Virus record (IMG/VR): IMGVR_UViG_3300020195_000103
Span: 1 to 34,337 of that record
DNA: 34,337 nucleotides
From: a virus
Strand: one strand, 5' to 3'
The position numbers were made by a program, and so were the translations under genes. The number at the start of each line of letters is the position of its first letter. Position 1 is the first letter of the stretch. Below are positions 14,678-22,644 of the stretch, one piece after another. A model generated the notes under the pieces. It ran no database searches and was not told the DNA's origin. It saw only the letters and a program-made list of their open reading frames with translations.

Positions 14678-17600
14678 ATGTCTGATGAAGAGGAGCTGTT
14701 ACCTGGTACAGAGGACCAGCCAGCATTGTTTGACATCGATCCAAGCTGGAAGGCTACCTGGCAAGGGATGCCTGACTATTCGCATCAAGACCTGATGCCG
14801 AATACAACGTTACTTGTGCACTTCAAGACCGTCGCAGATCGAGAAGCATTTTCGAGACTTATCAACCAGCAACTAACACCGCGCACAAAGTTCATCTGGC
14901 ACCCGCAGGCTACCATCAATCACGCGGCTGAGAAAGTCTACACATCCTCGAAGGTATATACTCCGCGCTATCCGCTCTACATCATCAGTAAGAGCAGGTG
15001 GGAGTCGAGGTTGACGGCGAAGTGTTTCGAGTGGATTAAGGTGCCGTACTACATTGTCATTGAGCCGCAGGAATACGAGCAATACGCCGCGGTGATCGAT
15101 CCCTCCAAAATCCTCGTCACACCCTTCAGTAACCTCGGCCAGGGCGGCATTCCAGCACGAAATTTTTGCTGGGAACACGCCATCGCAAGCGGTGCTGCGA
15201 GACACTGGATTTTTGACGACAACATTTCGGGATTCTGCCGCTTTCAGGACAACGTCAAAGTTGAAGTCGATTCAGCTATCACGATCTGCGCCATAGAAGA
15301 CTGGGTCGACCGCTACGAAAACCTTGCGCTCGCCGCACACAATTATGACTACTTTGCACCACGAAAGCAGGGCGCAAAGATCAAGCCGATCACGATGAAC
15401 ACGCGTTGCTACAGTAACCTGCTCATCGATAACGCACTCCCATACCGCTGGAGAGGGCGCTATAACGAAGATACGGACCTCTCGCTGCGTGTGCTGAAAG
15501 ACGGTCTTGACTTACGCGATGCTGGCCGTGGAGGCAACTACGCGACAGCCCTCTTCAATGCCTTTCTTGTCTACAAGACACCCACATTGACAATGAAGGG
15601 CGGGAATACCGATCACCTCTACGCTGGCGCCGAGGCTGTTACCGCAGAGTGGGGCGCGCACACTACAGCCTGTAATGTATGTACGATCGACGCGACGGCA
15701 CGGTGTGAAGACGGACGCACGATCCTCGCGAAAGACGGTCGGTGGCTGATGGCTGATTCGCTTGCCGAACAGCATCCAGACTGCACGACGATTGAACGAA
15801 AATGGGGACGCTGGCAGCACAGCGTCGACTACCGTCTTTTTCGGAACAACGCGCTCATCATTCGTCCAAATGTTGTCATCTCAGATGTATCTGATTATGA
15901 GATGACGTTGGATGCAATGCCTAATGGGTGGGGCTCGATGAGCGCGTCTCCAGCTCCAGCTCCAGCTCCAGCTCCAGCTCCAGCTCCAGCTCCAGCTCCA
16001 GCTCCAGCTCCAGCGACAACACAGCCAGTCGCAATCTCTTCAGGTCCCTCGGCCCTCGATTTTCTCTCGGATTCCCGTCCTACTGTTGAGATAGCAAAAC
16101 CCCTGTCCCCAGCCCCAGGAGCCGCGGCTCCCGCCCTGGTAGAGGAAGCCCTCGACAGCATAGAAAACTCAGCCCTAGGCCGGCCAGAGAGCCGCCCAGC
16201 GCTCTCTGGCCAGGATGTGTTACTGGCTGACGCCAAGATGTTGAAGCGAGACCTCGAGCGCCGCGGGCATCGCCTTGTCATACGCGACGGACGCTTGTTT
16301 ATCGTGAGTGATAATTCAAGCGCGTTGACCGATACAGAGCGTGCTTCGGTTAAGTCGATGAAGGAAATACTGTTGACGATGGCTGATGCTGTCGTACCGT
16401 GCTCGTGGTGCGGAAAAGTGCACGACGGTGGACCAGAACAGTGCCAGCCAACCGCCACAGTGCCATTTCAATCACTTGCAAGTTTTCTTGACACTGTTTC
16501 TACAAGCCACGTCGAAGTTACACCTGATGCTCCACCTGACCTCACCGGCATTGATCACATCATTCTCAACTTCGCCACCTCGGGCCTTAACTGGGCGCAC
16601 GGGCACAGACCCGTCGGCGTAACAATCGCAACACCTGATGGCGGGCTTGTGCGCTTCCTTCCCTTCGCGTTCAAGGGTGGAGGCAACCTTGATGAGGCCA
16701 TTATCAAGCGTTGGATGCAGGAACAGGTGCGCGGCAAGAAGATCACGAACTCAAAGACGAAGTTCGATATCCACCACGCACGTGAGTGGGGCGTAGACCT
16801 CGAGGCGCAGGGCTGCACGTTTTCAGACATACAGCATAGCGCCGCGCTTCTCGACGACCACCGCAAGCGGTTTGCGCTCGACATTCTCGCTGCGGAATAC
16901 CTGAAAGATAGTGTCGGGGTTCCGCGTGTCGACGAAACACGGCACTCGGATTATCACGCCGCCGAGGTGGCTGAACGCGAACGCTACACCGCGCTAACGG
17001 TCGGTAGGTTGCTTGATGTTTTCGCCCCGCAGCTTATCGAGCAGGATTTGCTGAGGGTCCAGGCCCTCGAGGATTCGGTCATTCCATCCGTCGTTGAAAT
17101 GGAGAAGAACGGGGCCCTCATCGACGTCGAGCTCCTCGAGCGCTACAGCCGTGAATGCACCGTCAGACACGGCGAACTGATGCGCGAGATTATCGAGGAG
17201 GCTGGGTTCGCATTCGATCATACGTCGAAAGCGTGGCAGCGTCTGTTCGAGAAGTGCAATCTAGTGCTTGGCGACAGCCATGCGGAAAGTGTCGTCGGCG
17301 TTGTTGAGCACCCGCTTATCAAGAAAGCGTTTTTCGCTGGGCAAATCGCTTCCCTAAATAGCAAGACATTCGCAGCCTACCGCAGCAAGCTTGACGGCGA
17401 CGTGCTACGGTTTGAGATTAACCAGCTTCGCGGCGACGAGGGCGGCACCGTGTCGGGCCGCTTCAGCATTGGCTACGTGCAGCAGGTTCCAAACTACGAT
17501 AATCATTCATCCGTATTCGGCGATGAGTGGTTTCCGAGGAGTCTCTTTGTTCCGCGTAGCGGGTGTTATCTCGAGGCCGACGCGGCACAGATTGAATACC

Positions 17601-18319
17601 GGCTGTTTGCCCACTTTGCCGGCAACGCCAAGGTGCTTGCTTCATACAAGGAGGACCCCGGTCTATCATTCCACAAGATGACGTGGGAGATGATGAAGCA
17701 ATACAAAGCAGATATGCTTTACGGGCATCAGAAAAATTTCAACTTCGCCCGGCAGTACGGCGCACGCTCCGTGAAGCTTGCTATCATGATGAAATTTATC
17801 ACGCAGGCAGAGGGCGATGAGATACGCGCTGCGAGCCGTTGGAACGACCCTCGGCTCAAGCAGATTCACGAGATCGAGGCGGCATACAAGCAGATGATGC
17901 CGGAGGGCGAGGAGCTACTTGACCGAGCGTCGCATCTCGCAAAACCTGAGTGCGACAAATACTGCCGGAAGAGTGATAAATTCCACAGAGAAAAGCTTCC
18001 ACACCGGGGCTATGTCAAGACGATCATCGGCCGACGCTCGCGATTCCCTACTAGCTACAAGACCTACATCGGTCTCAACCGCGTGCTCCAGGGTAGCGGT
18101 GCAGACATTATGAAGCAGAAGCTCGTCGAGCTTCACAATGCGCGCAAGGATACCGGGTTTCTTATGCGCATGACGGTCCACGATGCTGTAGGTGGCGATG
18201 CTCAGCAACCCGAGACTCTTGAGCGCGTTAAGACAATCCTGAACGAGCAATCTTTTCCACTGCGTGTACCGGTTATCTGGGAGTGCGGCGAGGGGAAGAA
18301 CTGGGCGGAGGCGAAGTGA
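14678..18319 (+). CDS. TAGT-type DNA glycosyltransferase fused to family A DNA polymerase
   Basis: The product has 1,213 residues; ATG at 14678 with AAGGAG six bases upstream. Residues 1-400 match the TET-associated glycosyltransferase (TAGT) group: YPLYIISKSRWESRLT, YIVIEPQEYEQY, LGQGGIPARNFCWE and HWIFDDNISGF (DDN). Such enzymes add sugars to hydroxymethylated pyrimidines in phage DNA. An Ala-Pro hinge (424-446) follows, then a TubC-like docking segment (about 515-565) and a Cys site (CSWCGK...EQC). Next is a 3'-5' exonuclease fold whose first motif reads LNFATSGL instead of DxE, so proofreading is probably lost. The polymerase has motif A (DAAQIEYR, about 964), motif B (KNFNFARQYG, about 1018) and motif C (VHDAV, about 1168, with Ala replacing the usual Glu). 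The start and end overlap no other gene except a GTGA overlap at the 3' end. Confidence 0.85.
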   Translation: MSDEEELLPGTEDQPALFDIDPSWKATWQGMPDYSHQDLMPNTTLLVHFKTVADREAFSRLINQQLTPRTKFIWHPQATINHAAEKVYTSSKVYTPRYPLYIISKSRWESRLTAKCFEWIKVPYYIVIEPQEYEQYAAVIDPSKILVTPFSNLGQGGIPARNFCWEHAIASGAARHWIFDDNISGFCRFQDNVKVEVDSAITICAIEDWVDRYENLALAAHNYDYFAPRKQGAKIKPITMNTRCYSNLLIDNALPYRWRGRYNEDTDLSLRVLKDGLDLRDAGRGGNYATALFNAFLVYKTPTLTMKGGNTDHLYAGAEAVTAEWGAHTTACNVCTIDATARCEDGRTILAKDGRWLMADSLAEQHPDCTTIERKWGRWQHSVDYRLFRNNALIIRPNVVISDVSDYEMTLDAMPNGWGSMSASPAPAPAPAPAPAPAPAPAPAPATTQPVAISSGPSALDFLSDSRPTVEIAKPLSPAPGAAAPALVEEALDSIENSALGRPESRPALSGQDVLLADAKMLKRDLERRGHRLVIRDGRLFIVSDNSSALTDTERASVKSMKEILLTMADAVVPCSWCGKVHDGGPEQCQPTATVPFQSLASFLDTVSTSHVEVTPDAPPDLTGIDHIILNFATSGLNWAHGHRPVGVTIATPDGGLVRFLPFAFKGGGNLDEAIIKRWMQEQVRGKKITNSKTKFDIHHAREWGVDLEAQGCTFSDIQHSAALLDDHRKRFALDILAAEYLKDSVGVPRVDETRHSDYHAAEVAERERYTALTVGRLLDVFAPQLIEQDLLRVQALEDSVIPSVVEMEKNGALIDVELLERYSRECTVRHGELMREIIEEAGFAFDHTSKAWQRLFEKCNLVLGDSHAESVVGVVEHPLIKKAFFAGQIASLNSKTFAAYRSKLDGDVLRFEINQLRGDEGGTVSGRFSIGYVQQVPNYDNHSSVFGDEWFPRSLFVPRSGCYLEADAAQIEYRLFAHFAGNAKVLASYKEDPGLSFHKMTWEMMKQYKADMLYGHQKNFNFARQYGARSVKLAIMMKFITQAEGDEIRAASRWNDPRLKQIHEIEAAYKQMMPEGEELLDRASHLAKPECDKYCRKSDKFHREKLPHRGYVKTIIGRRSRFPTSYKTYIGLNRVLQGSGADIMKQKLVELHNARKDTGFLMRMTVHDAVGGDAQQPETLERVKTILNEQSFPLRVPVIWECGEGKNWAEAK
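15948..16013 (+). repeat. (CTCCAG)11 hexanucleotide tandem repeat
   Basis: Eleven perfect CTCCAG units encode alternating Ala and Pro in the linker between the glycosyltransferase and polymerase domains. The length is a multiple of three, so unit gain or loss changes linker length without shifting the frame. Confidence 0.9.
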
Positions 18320-18714
18320 GCAAACGCGAAGGCGTGCTGAAGGCATCGTTGAAGGAAGCCATCGAACGTGCGCTGCCGCACTTCGTGGTCATCTCTCACA
18401 CAGATATCGCGAGTGGGATTCCAGATTGGTCGATTACCGGCAACGGCATTACGTCATGGTTGGAATTGAAGCACGCGACGCCGGAGTTCACCTCGCGAGG
18501 TATTCAAGTGGTCACAGCTTCCCGCCTCGCCGCCGCGGGGCACTGTCGGTATCTTGTTTTCTGGGAGCGTAGCATAAACAACAAGCGCACGTGCATCGTA
18601 CATCCGGGAAGCGTGGTCTTCGGGCGTAATGCAACGACGAAGTCAGAACTATTCAGTGACGGTCATGACAATGAATTCGTGATCGACTATTTGCGCAAGG
18701 TGCACCGCGTATGA
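18316..18714 (+). CDS. PD-(D/E)XK (VRR-NUC-like) nuclease
   Basis: The product has 132 residues from a GTG at 18316 that overlaps the polymerase stop as GTGA; upstream in-frame starts lie inside the polymerase gene. The active-site pattern is clear: SGIPDWSI (Asp), WLELKHA (E-x-K) about 16 residues later, and GIQVVTASRLAAAGHCRYLVFWE (Gln plus helix). This order is that of VRR-NUC and related Holliday-junction or structure-specific nucleases. In a replication operon it probably processes branched DNA. Confidence 0.75.
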   Translation: MSKREGVLKASLKEAIERALPHFVVISHTDIASGIPDWSITGNGITSWLELKHATPEFTSRGIQVVTASRLAAAGHCRYLVFWERSINNKRTCIVHPGSVVFGRNATTKSELFSDGHDNEFVIDYLRKVHRV

Positions 18715-19259
18715 ACGAACCCTTTCGCGTTCTCTGCGCAGACCCTCCGTGGCCATTCAGAGACAAGCTGCCAGGCAAGAACCGAGGAGCAGCAAGTAAC
18801 TACCCGCTGCTGTCGATCCGAGACCTTTGCCGGCTTCCTCTGCCGCCGCTAGCAGATGATTGCGTGCTGTTTATGTGGCGTGTCGCATCGATGCAGTCCG
18901 AGGCACTACGCGTAATCGATGCGTGGGGCTTTGACCAACCGCAGCGCGAGGTCGTGTGGCTCAAGAAAACCTCGAACGGCAATCGTTGGTTTGGGATGGG
19001 CCGTGTTGTGCGCGCAGAGCACGAAATTTGCTTGATCGCAATGCGCGGTCGTCCGATTGTCAAGAGCCACTCTGTTCGCTCGACATTTGTGACTGACGTC
19101 GACCTTGAAGGGATTAGTGCTATTGTCGGAAAACATTCAGCGAAACCAGAGACTTTTTATGGTATAATCGAGACATTGTTCGACGGGCCGTATTGCGAAT
19201 TATTTGCCCGTCGACAGCGCCCCGGTTGGACGTGTTTAGGGAATGAGGCGAACGGATGA
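18711..19259 (+). CDS. MT-A70-family adenine methyltransferase
   Basis: The 182-residue protein opens with FRVLCADPPWPF, the DPPW catalytic motif of MT-A70 N6-adenine methyltransferases. It continues with ASNYPLLSIRDLCRLPLPPLADDCVLFMW, then WLKK and FGMGRVVRAEHE, and ends with KPETFYGIIETLFDGPYCELFARRQRPGW, the expected SAM-binding end. It probably methylates adenine in phage DNA to block host restriction, or marks DNA for regulation. Both ends overlap neighbours by four bases (ATGA), so it is translationally coupled to the nuclease and clamp genes. Confidence 0.9.
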   Translation: MNEPFRVLCADPPWPFRDKLPGKNRGAASNYPLLSIRDLCRLPLPPLADDCVLFMWRVASMQSEALRVIDAWGFDQPQREVVWLKKTSNGNRWFGMGRVVRAEHEICLIAMRGRPIVKSHSVRSTFVTDVDLEGISAIVGKHSAKPETFYGIIETLFDGPYCELFARRQRPGWTCLGNEANG

Positions 19260-20329
19260 ATGTCGTTGTAAACTCGCAACACTTGGCTGCAGAACTGCGA
19301 CTGCTGAATAAGATCGTCCCCTCAAAGCCAGTGATTCCCATCCTCAGTCACGTGCTTTTCACTGCTGATGAGGAGCTGACGCTATATGCGACCGATCTCG
19401 AATGTGGTTTGTCAACGCAGTGTCAGGCGCGCATCGATCAACCTGGTTCACTCGCGTTGCCTATAGCGAAACTGCTCGCGATGGTTGAGCAGTTTTCTGA
19501 TGCTGACGTGACAATCTCTCTAGAGCACAAGCAAGTCATGATCCGCTGCGGCACCTTCAAGTCGCGTCTTCAGTCACAAGCAGTTCAGGATTTTCCTATT
19601 CAGCATGCTATCGAGGGCGAGACATACACACTCGATGCAATGTCTTTCAACGGGCTCATCAACAAAGTCCGTCACGCCACTTCGGCGGTTGCAAAACAGC
19701 ATATCCTTCAGGGAGCACTGCTGAAACTGACTGAAAGCGGTGCTGCAATGGTGGCAACTGATGGGACACGCATGGTGCTTGCAACAACAGCATATGCAGG
19801 ACCAGAACTCCAAGTCGTAATCCCCACAAAGACGATGGACCTCCTTGATGGACATCTTGGTGCTGGCACAGTAGAGGCAACAATCGGTCCACGACACTTG
19901 TTTTTTTCTCTCAACAACAGACTTCTCACGTCACGCACACTCGAGGGCAAATATCCTGCCTACGAACGCATGGTGCCACGCGATAACGCGAACAAGGTGC
20001 AGTTTGAGAGAGTAATGCTGACGGCAGCGTTGCGCCGCGTCATTCTCGCCGCTGAAGAAAACAGTGCAGTGTATTTCAACTTCACTGAAGGAAATCTCGA
20101 GTTGTACTCGGCGAGTGTCGGCGTCGGGTCTGCTGATGAAACGTTGCCAGTTCACTACGAAGGACCTCCGTTAAAGGTTTGCATGAACGGCAAATACGTT
20201 CTTGACTTCCTCGAGATTGCAACCGGTCAAACGGTTGTGTTGTTGTTGAAGGACGCAATGACGGCTGCGTTGTTTCAAGATGGCACAAACTGCCTGAGTG
20301 TAATCATGTTGATGCGAGGGACCTCATGA
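19256..20329 (+). CDS. dnaN: DNA polymerase III beta sliding clamp homologue
   Basis: The product has 357 residues, close to the bacterial length of about 366. The three-domain clamp pattern is visible: VNSQHLAAELRLLNKIVPSKPVIPILSHVLF at the N terminus, FKSRLQSQAVQDFPIQ near residue 105, GTRMVLATT near 170, and a C-terminal GKYVLDFLEIA...LSVIMLMR. The clamp encircles DNA and holds polymerase. A phage clamp beside a family A polymerase is unusual, since most clamp users are C- or B-family enzymes. Its GAGG site precedes the ATG. Confidence 0.9.
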   Translation: MNVVVNSQHLAAELRLLNKIVPSKPVIPILSHVLFTADEELTLYATDLECGLSTQCQARIDQPGSLALPIAKLLAMVEQFSDADVTISLEHKQVMIRCGTFKSRLQSQAVQDFPIQHAIEGETYTLDAMSFNGLINKVRHATSAVAKQHILQGALLKLTESGAAMVATDGTRMVLATTAYAGPELQVVIPTKTMDLLDGHLGAGTVEATIGPRHLFFSLNNRLLTSRTLEGKYPAYERMVPRDNANKVQFERVMLTAALRRVILAAEENSAVYFNFTEGNLELYSASVGVGSADETLPVHYEGPPLKVCMNGKYVLDFLEIATGQTVVLLLKDAMTAALFQDGTNCLSVIMLMRGTS

Positions 20330-20616
20330 CGCAGGAATTCCACAGTAACAGAAATAAGGAAGTTGTCGCGTACTACCTCGCAGATAACAGCCAAGTTGCC
20401 TGTGCAAAAGAGTTTGGGCTCAGCAAACAGCGTATTCACCAGATCTTGAAAAAGGCCGGCGCCTGGGTACCGCTTCAACGTTCAAACCGGACGCACCACG
20501 TCGGCGTCGTTGTCAGCGAGAAGACAAAAGGCGCGCTTGAAGACAAAGCAATCAAGGCTGGAATCTCTGTCTCGCGGATGGCCGCAGACGCCCTCGATAA
20601 CCTCGTGAAAGAGTGA
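20326..20616 (+). CDS. HTH DNA-binding protein
   Basis: The product has 96 residues. Residues about 5-45 (NKEVVAYYLADNSQVACAKEFGLSKQRIHQILKKAGAW) form a sigma-region-4/Trp-repressor-like helix-turn-helix, with the recognition helix at SKQRIHQIL. The C-terminal part (SEKTKGALEDKAIKAGISVSRMAADALDNLVKE) resembles a ribbon-helix-helix-like tail. It probably regulates transcription or helps recognise the origin. The start overlaps the clamp stop as ATGA. Confidence 0.75.
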   Translation: MTQEFHSNRNKEVVAYYLADNSQVACAKEFGLSKQRIHQILKKAGAWVPLQRSNRTHHVGVVVSEKTKGALEDKAIKAGISVSRMAADALDNLVKE

Positions 20617-20618
20617 TA

Positions 20619-20795
20619 ATGGCAACCACAACCTGCGACTGGTGCGACAACCCTGCCACTGAAATCCGCCACGACACAGGAAAGAAGTTGCACCTGTGCG
20701 AGGTGCACGCCGAGGAGTTTGACGAGGAGTTTTACGAGGACGACGATGTCGACGATGTCGACGACGACGACGAAACAAGCGAGGACGACGAGTGA
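20619..20795 (+). CDS. Small zinc site plus acidic tail protein
   Basis: The product has 58 residues from the ATG at 20619; a GTG at 20613 is the alternative. CDWCDNPATEIRHDTGKKLHLCEVH gives a compact CxxC...CxxxH zinc knuckle. The last 25 residues are almost only Asp and Glu. Acidic tails of this type mimic DNA, so it may bind and inhibit a host DNA-binding protein. That is an inference from composition only. Confidence 0.65.
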   Translation: MATTTCDWCDNPATEIRHDTGKKLHLCEVHAEEFDEEFYEDDDVDDVDDDDETSEDDE

Positions 20796-21124
20796 CCTAC
20801 TATCTCTGCGGCCCCATGAGCGGAATACCGGATTTCAACTACCCGGCATTCGAGATCGCCGCAAAGCTTCTGCGTAGCTCAGGTTTCACCATCATCTCGC
20901 CCCACGAGAACTTTCCGCCCGACGGCGCGGAGTCATGGGAGAACTATATGCGCACAGACATCGGTTCTCTCGTCACCTGCGACGGCATCATCCTGCTTGA
21001 TGGCTGGACAAAGTCACGCGGTGCGCAGCTTGAAGCGATGCTCGCGCTCAATCTCGGTCTGCGAGCGCTGACGTTCTACCGAGACCGTGTGCTTACAGAG
21101 CTTGATAGCGGAAGGATCATCTAA
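20792..21124 (+). CDS. DUF4406, nucleoside deoxyribosyltransferase-like protein
   Basis: The product has 110 residues with a GTG start overlapping the previous stop (GTGA). The sequence YYLCGPMSGIPDFNYPAFEIAAKLLRSSGFTIISPHENFP, followed by MRTDIGSLVTCDGIILLDGWTKSRGAQLEAMLA, is the characteristic DUF4406 pattern, related to nucleoside 2-deoxyribosyltransferases: YLCGPMSG at the nucleotide site and SRGAQLE carrying the candidate nucleophile Glu. In a phage with a DNA glycosyltransferase it might process modified nucleotides, but DUF4406 is also common in phages without hypermodification. Confidence 0.85.
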   Translation: MTYYLCGPMSGIPDFNYPAFEIAAKLLRSSGFTIISPHENFPPDGAESWENYMRTDIGSLVTCDGIILLDGWTKSRGAQLEAMLALNLGLRALTFYRDRVLTELDSGRII

Positions 21125-21939
21125 TGCGCCTCGTAAACCTCGCCAAGATCCTCACGCTTACGCGGCCCCTCGGGATCTTCGATCTCGAAACCACAGGGTT
21201 CGACCCAGTGAAGGACCGAATCATTCAGATCGGCATTACAGCGCATGACCCTGACAAGGAGCCTGTGCGCTGGAAGACGCTCATAAACCCTGGCGTGCCG
21301 ATTCTGAACAGCGATGCGCATCACATCACCGATGAGATGGTCAAGGACGCGCCGACATTTCAAGCCATCGCTTCGGCCCTCGTACCTCGCATGCTTAACA
21401 TCGATCTCGGTGGGCATAACGTGCGTTTTGACGTGGACTTTTTCCGTGCGCAGTGTGAGCGCGTCAACGTGCCCTGGAGATGGAAAGGGCATATGATCGA
21501 CACAGTGATAATCCAGCGGGTTATGCGCCCCAATTCGTTGAGCAACCTCTATGAGGACTACGAAAAAGAACCGCTTGTTGATGCGCACGATGCCGGCGTC
21601 GACGTGCAGGCAACTGAAATCGTGTTTGAGGGCCAGCTGCGCCGCTGGCCTGATATGCCGCGGTCGGTGGCTGAGCTTTCAGCACTCTGTTTTCCGAAGA
21701 ACCCAAACGCCATCGATGCCGACGGAAAACTCGTCTGGAATGATAATGGCGAGGCGTGCATCGCCTTCGGCAAGTGGGCGAAAAACGGACCGGTATCGCT
21801 GAAGACACTAGACCGGGGCTATATGCGCTGGGTCATCGGTGCCGAGTTTCCGAAGGAGGTCAAGGACATCCTACAGGCTGCACTGATGGGCGTCTACCCG
21901 GTGAAACCTCCGAGCAGCGCAGGTGAACCAACCGCATGA
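21124..21939 (+). CDS. DnaQ-like DEDDh 3'-5' exonuclease
   Basis: The product has 271 residues. All catalytic motifs are present: LGIFDLETTGFD (Asp and Glu, about residue 20), LGGHNVRFDVDFF (Asp, about 100) and LVDAHDAGVDVQAT (His and Asp, about 156). This is an active-looking DEDDh proofreading-type exonuclease. The C-terminal third (about 185-260) has a second small domain beginning LSALCFPKNPNAIDADGKLVWNDNGEACIAFGKWAKNGPVSLKTLDRGYMRWVI, a helical pattern also found after phage exonuclease domains. It may supply proofreading in trans for the polymerase, whose own site is degenerate. The ATG overlaps the previous stop (TAATG). Confidence 0.9.
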   Translation: MRLVNLAKILTLTRPLGIFDLETTGFDPVKDRIIQIGITAHDPDKEPVRWKTLINPGVPILNSDAHHITDEMVKDAPTFQAIASALVPRMLNIDLGGHNVRFDVDFFRAQCERVNVPWRWKGHMIDTVIIQRVMRPNSLSNLYEDYEKEPLVDAHDAGVDVQATEIVFEGQLRRWPDMPRSVAELSALCFPKNPNAIDADGKLVWNDNGEACIAFGKWAKNGPVSLKTLDRGYMRWVIGAEFPKEVKDILQAALMGVYPVKPPSSAGEPTA

Positions 21940-22217
21940 ACAGCATTGTCTCGCGCCAGAACCTGATTGATAAACTCGCCGATTCGATGGACATCGTCAA
22001 CGCGGCGCAGATGGTCGACGACTATACAACCGGAATCCGCTACCCAGCCCTCGAGCCCGGCGATCTCGTGCAGCTTCGTCGTGGAGGGCCGTGGTATGAG
22101 GTTTCATCGTGGGCAGGCGGTGATATCTATTACACAACCAACCACATAAAACACTCGCTGGGCGCAACGCGGCGCGTGAATAGAAACGGGTTCATTTGGA
22201 AGACGAGGAGTGCATGA
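21936..22217 (+). CDS. Small hypothetical protein
   Basis: The product has 93 residues. After a helical N terminus (NLIDKLADSMDIVNAAQMVDDY) comes YPALEPGDLVQLRRGGPWYEVSSWAGGDIYYTTNHIKHS, an SH3-like strand pattern. No family is recognised. The start overlaps the exonuclease stop as ATGA. Confidence 0.6.
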   Translation: MNSIVSRQNLIDKLADSMDIVNAAQMVDDYTTGIRYPALEPGDLVQLRRGGPWYEVSSWAGGDIYYTTNHIKHSLGATRRVNRNGFIWKTRSA

Positions 22218-22411
22218 ACAAAAGTCCGGCGGTTATTGCCGCAAACCCCAAAGCCCGTTTTGCTCCCTATCACTTCGCGGCAGCTGCTGCGAATACGCAG
22301 AATCCTGTGATCCGCCGCATGCTCTATCAGGCGTGCGCAGACCTAAAAGCCATCGAGGCTATGCAGAATCAGCCGCATACACAAGCTGCTGGACGCAAGG
22401 AGAACGAATGA
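22214..22411 (+). CDS. Small hypothetical protein
   Basis: The product has 65 residues. The ATG at 22214 overlaps the previous stop as ATGA and is preferred over the earlier in-frame ATG at 22196. The protein is helical and Ala-rich (FAPYHFAAAAANTQNPVIRRMLYQACADLKAIEAM) and ends basic. The function is unknown. Confidence 0.55.
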   Translation: MNKSPAVIAANPKARFAPYHFAAAAANTQNPVIRRMLYQACADLKAIEAMQNQPHTQAAGRKENE

Positions 22412-22644
22412 CTACGAACGCGGCAATTCTCGCCTCGCTGGGGCGCCTCACCTCGGTTTCTGCTTCGTGTGCCGTCGAAGACGACACGAGCTCCGTCGTG
22501 CGACATGCTCGCCCTATAACCGAGGGCGACCGCGCAAAGATCCGCGAGCAGGCCATCGAGAAACTCACCCGCGACTACGACGCGACGACCTCGCGGGAGG
22601 CCCGCATCAGGGCGCGGCAGGTCATCCGGGATGCGGCGCAATGA
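22408..22644 (+). CDS. Small hypothetical protein
   Basis: The product has 78 residues from the ATG at 22408, which overlaps the previous stop as ATGA. The N-terminal half is polar and disordered; the second half is a charged helix (EGDRAKIREQAIEKLTRDYDATTSREARIRARQVIRDAA). No family is recognised. Confidence 0.55.
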   Translation: MTTNAAILASLGRLTSVSASCAVEDDTSSVVRHARPITEGDRAKIREQAIEKLTRDYDATTSREARIRARQVIRDAAQ

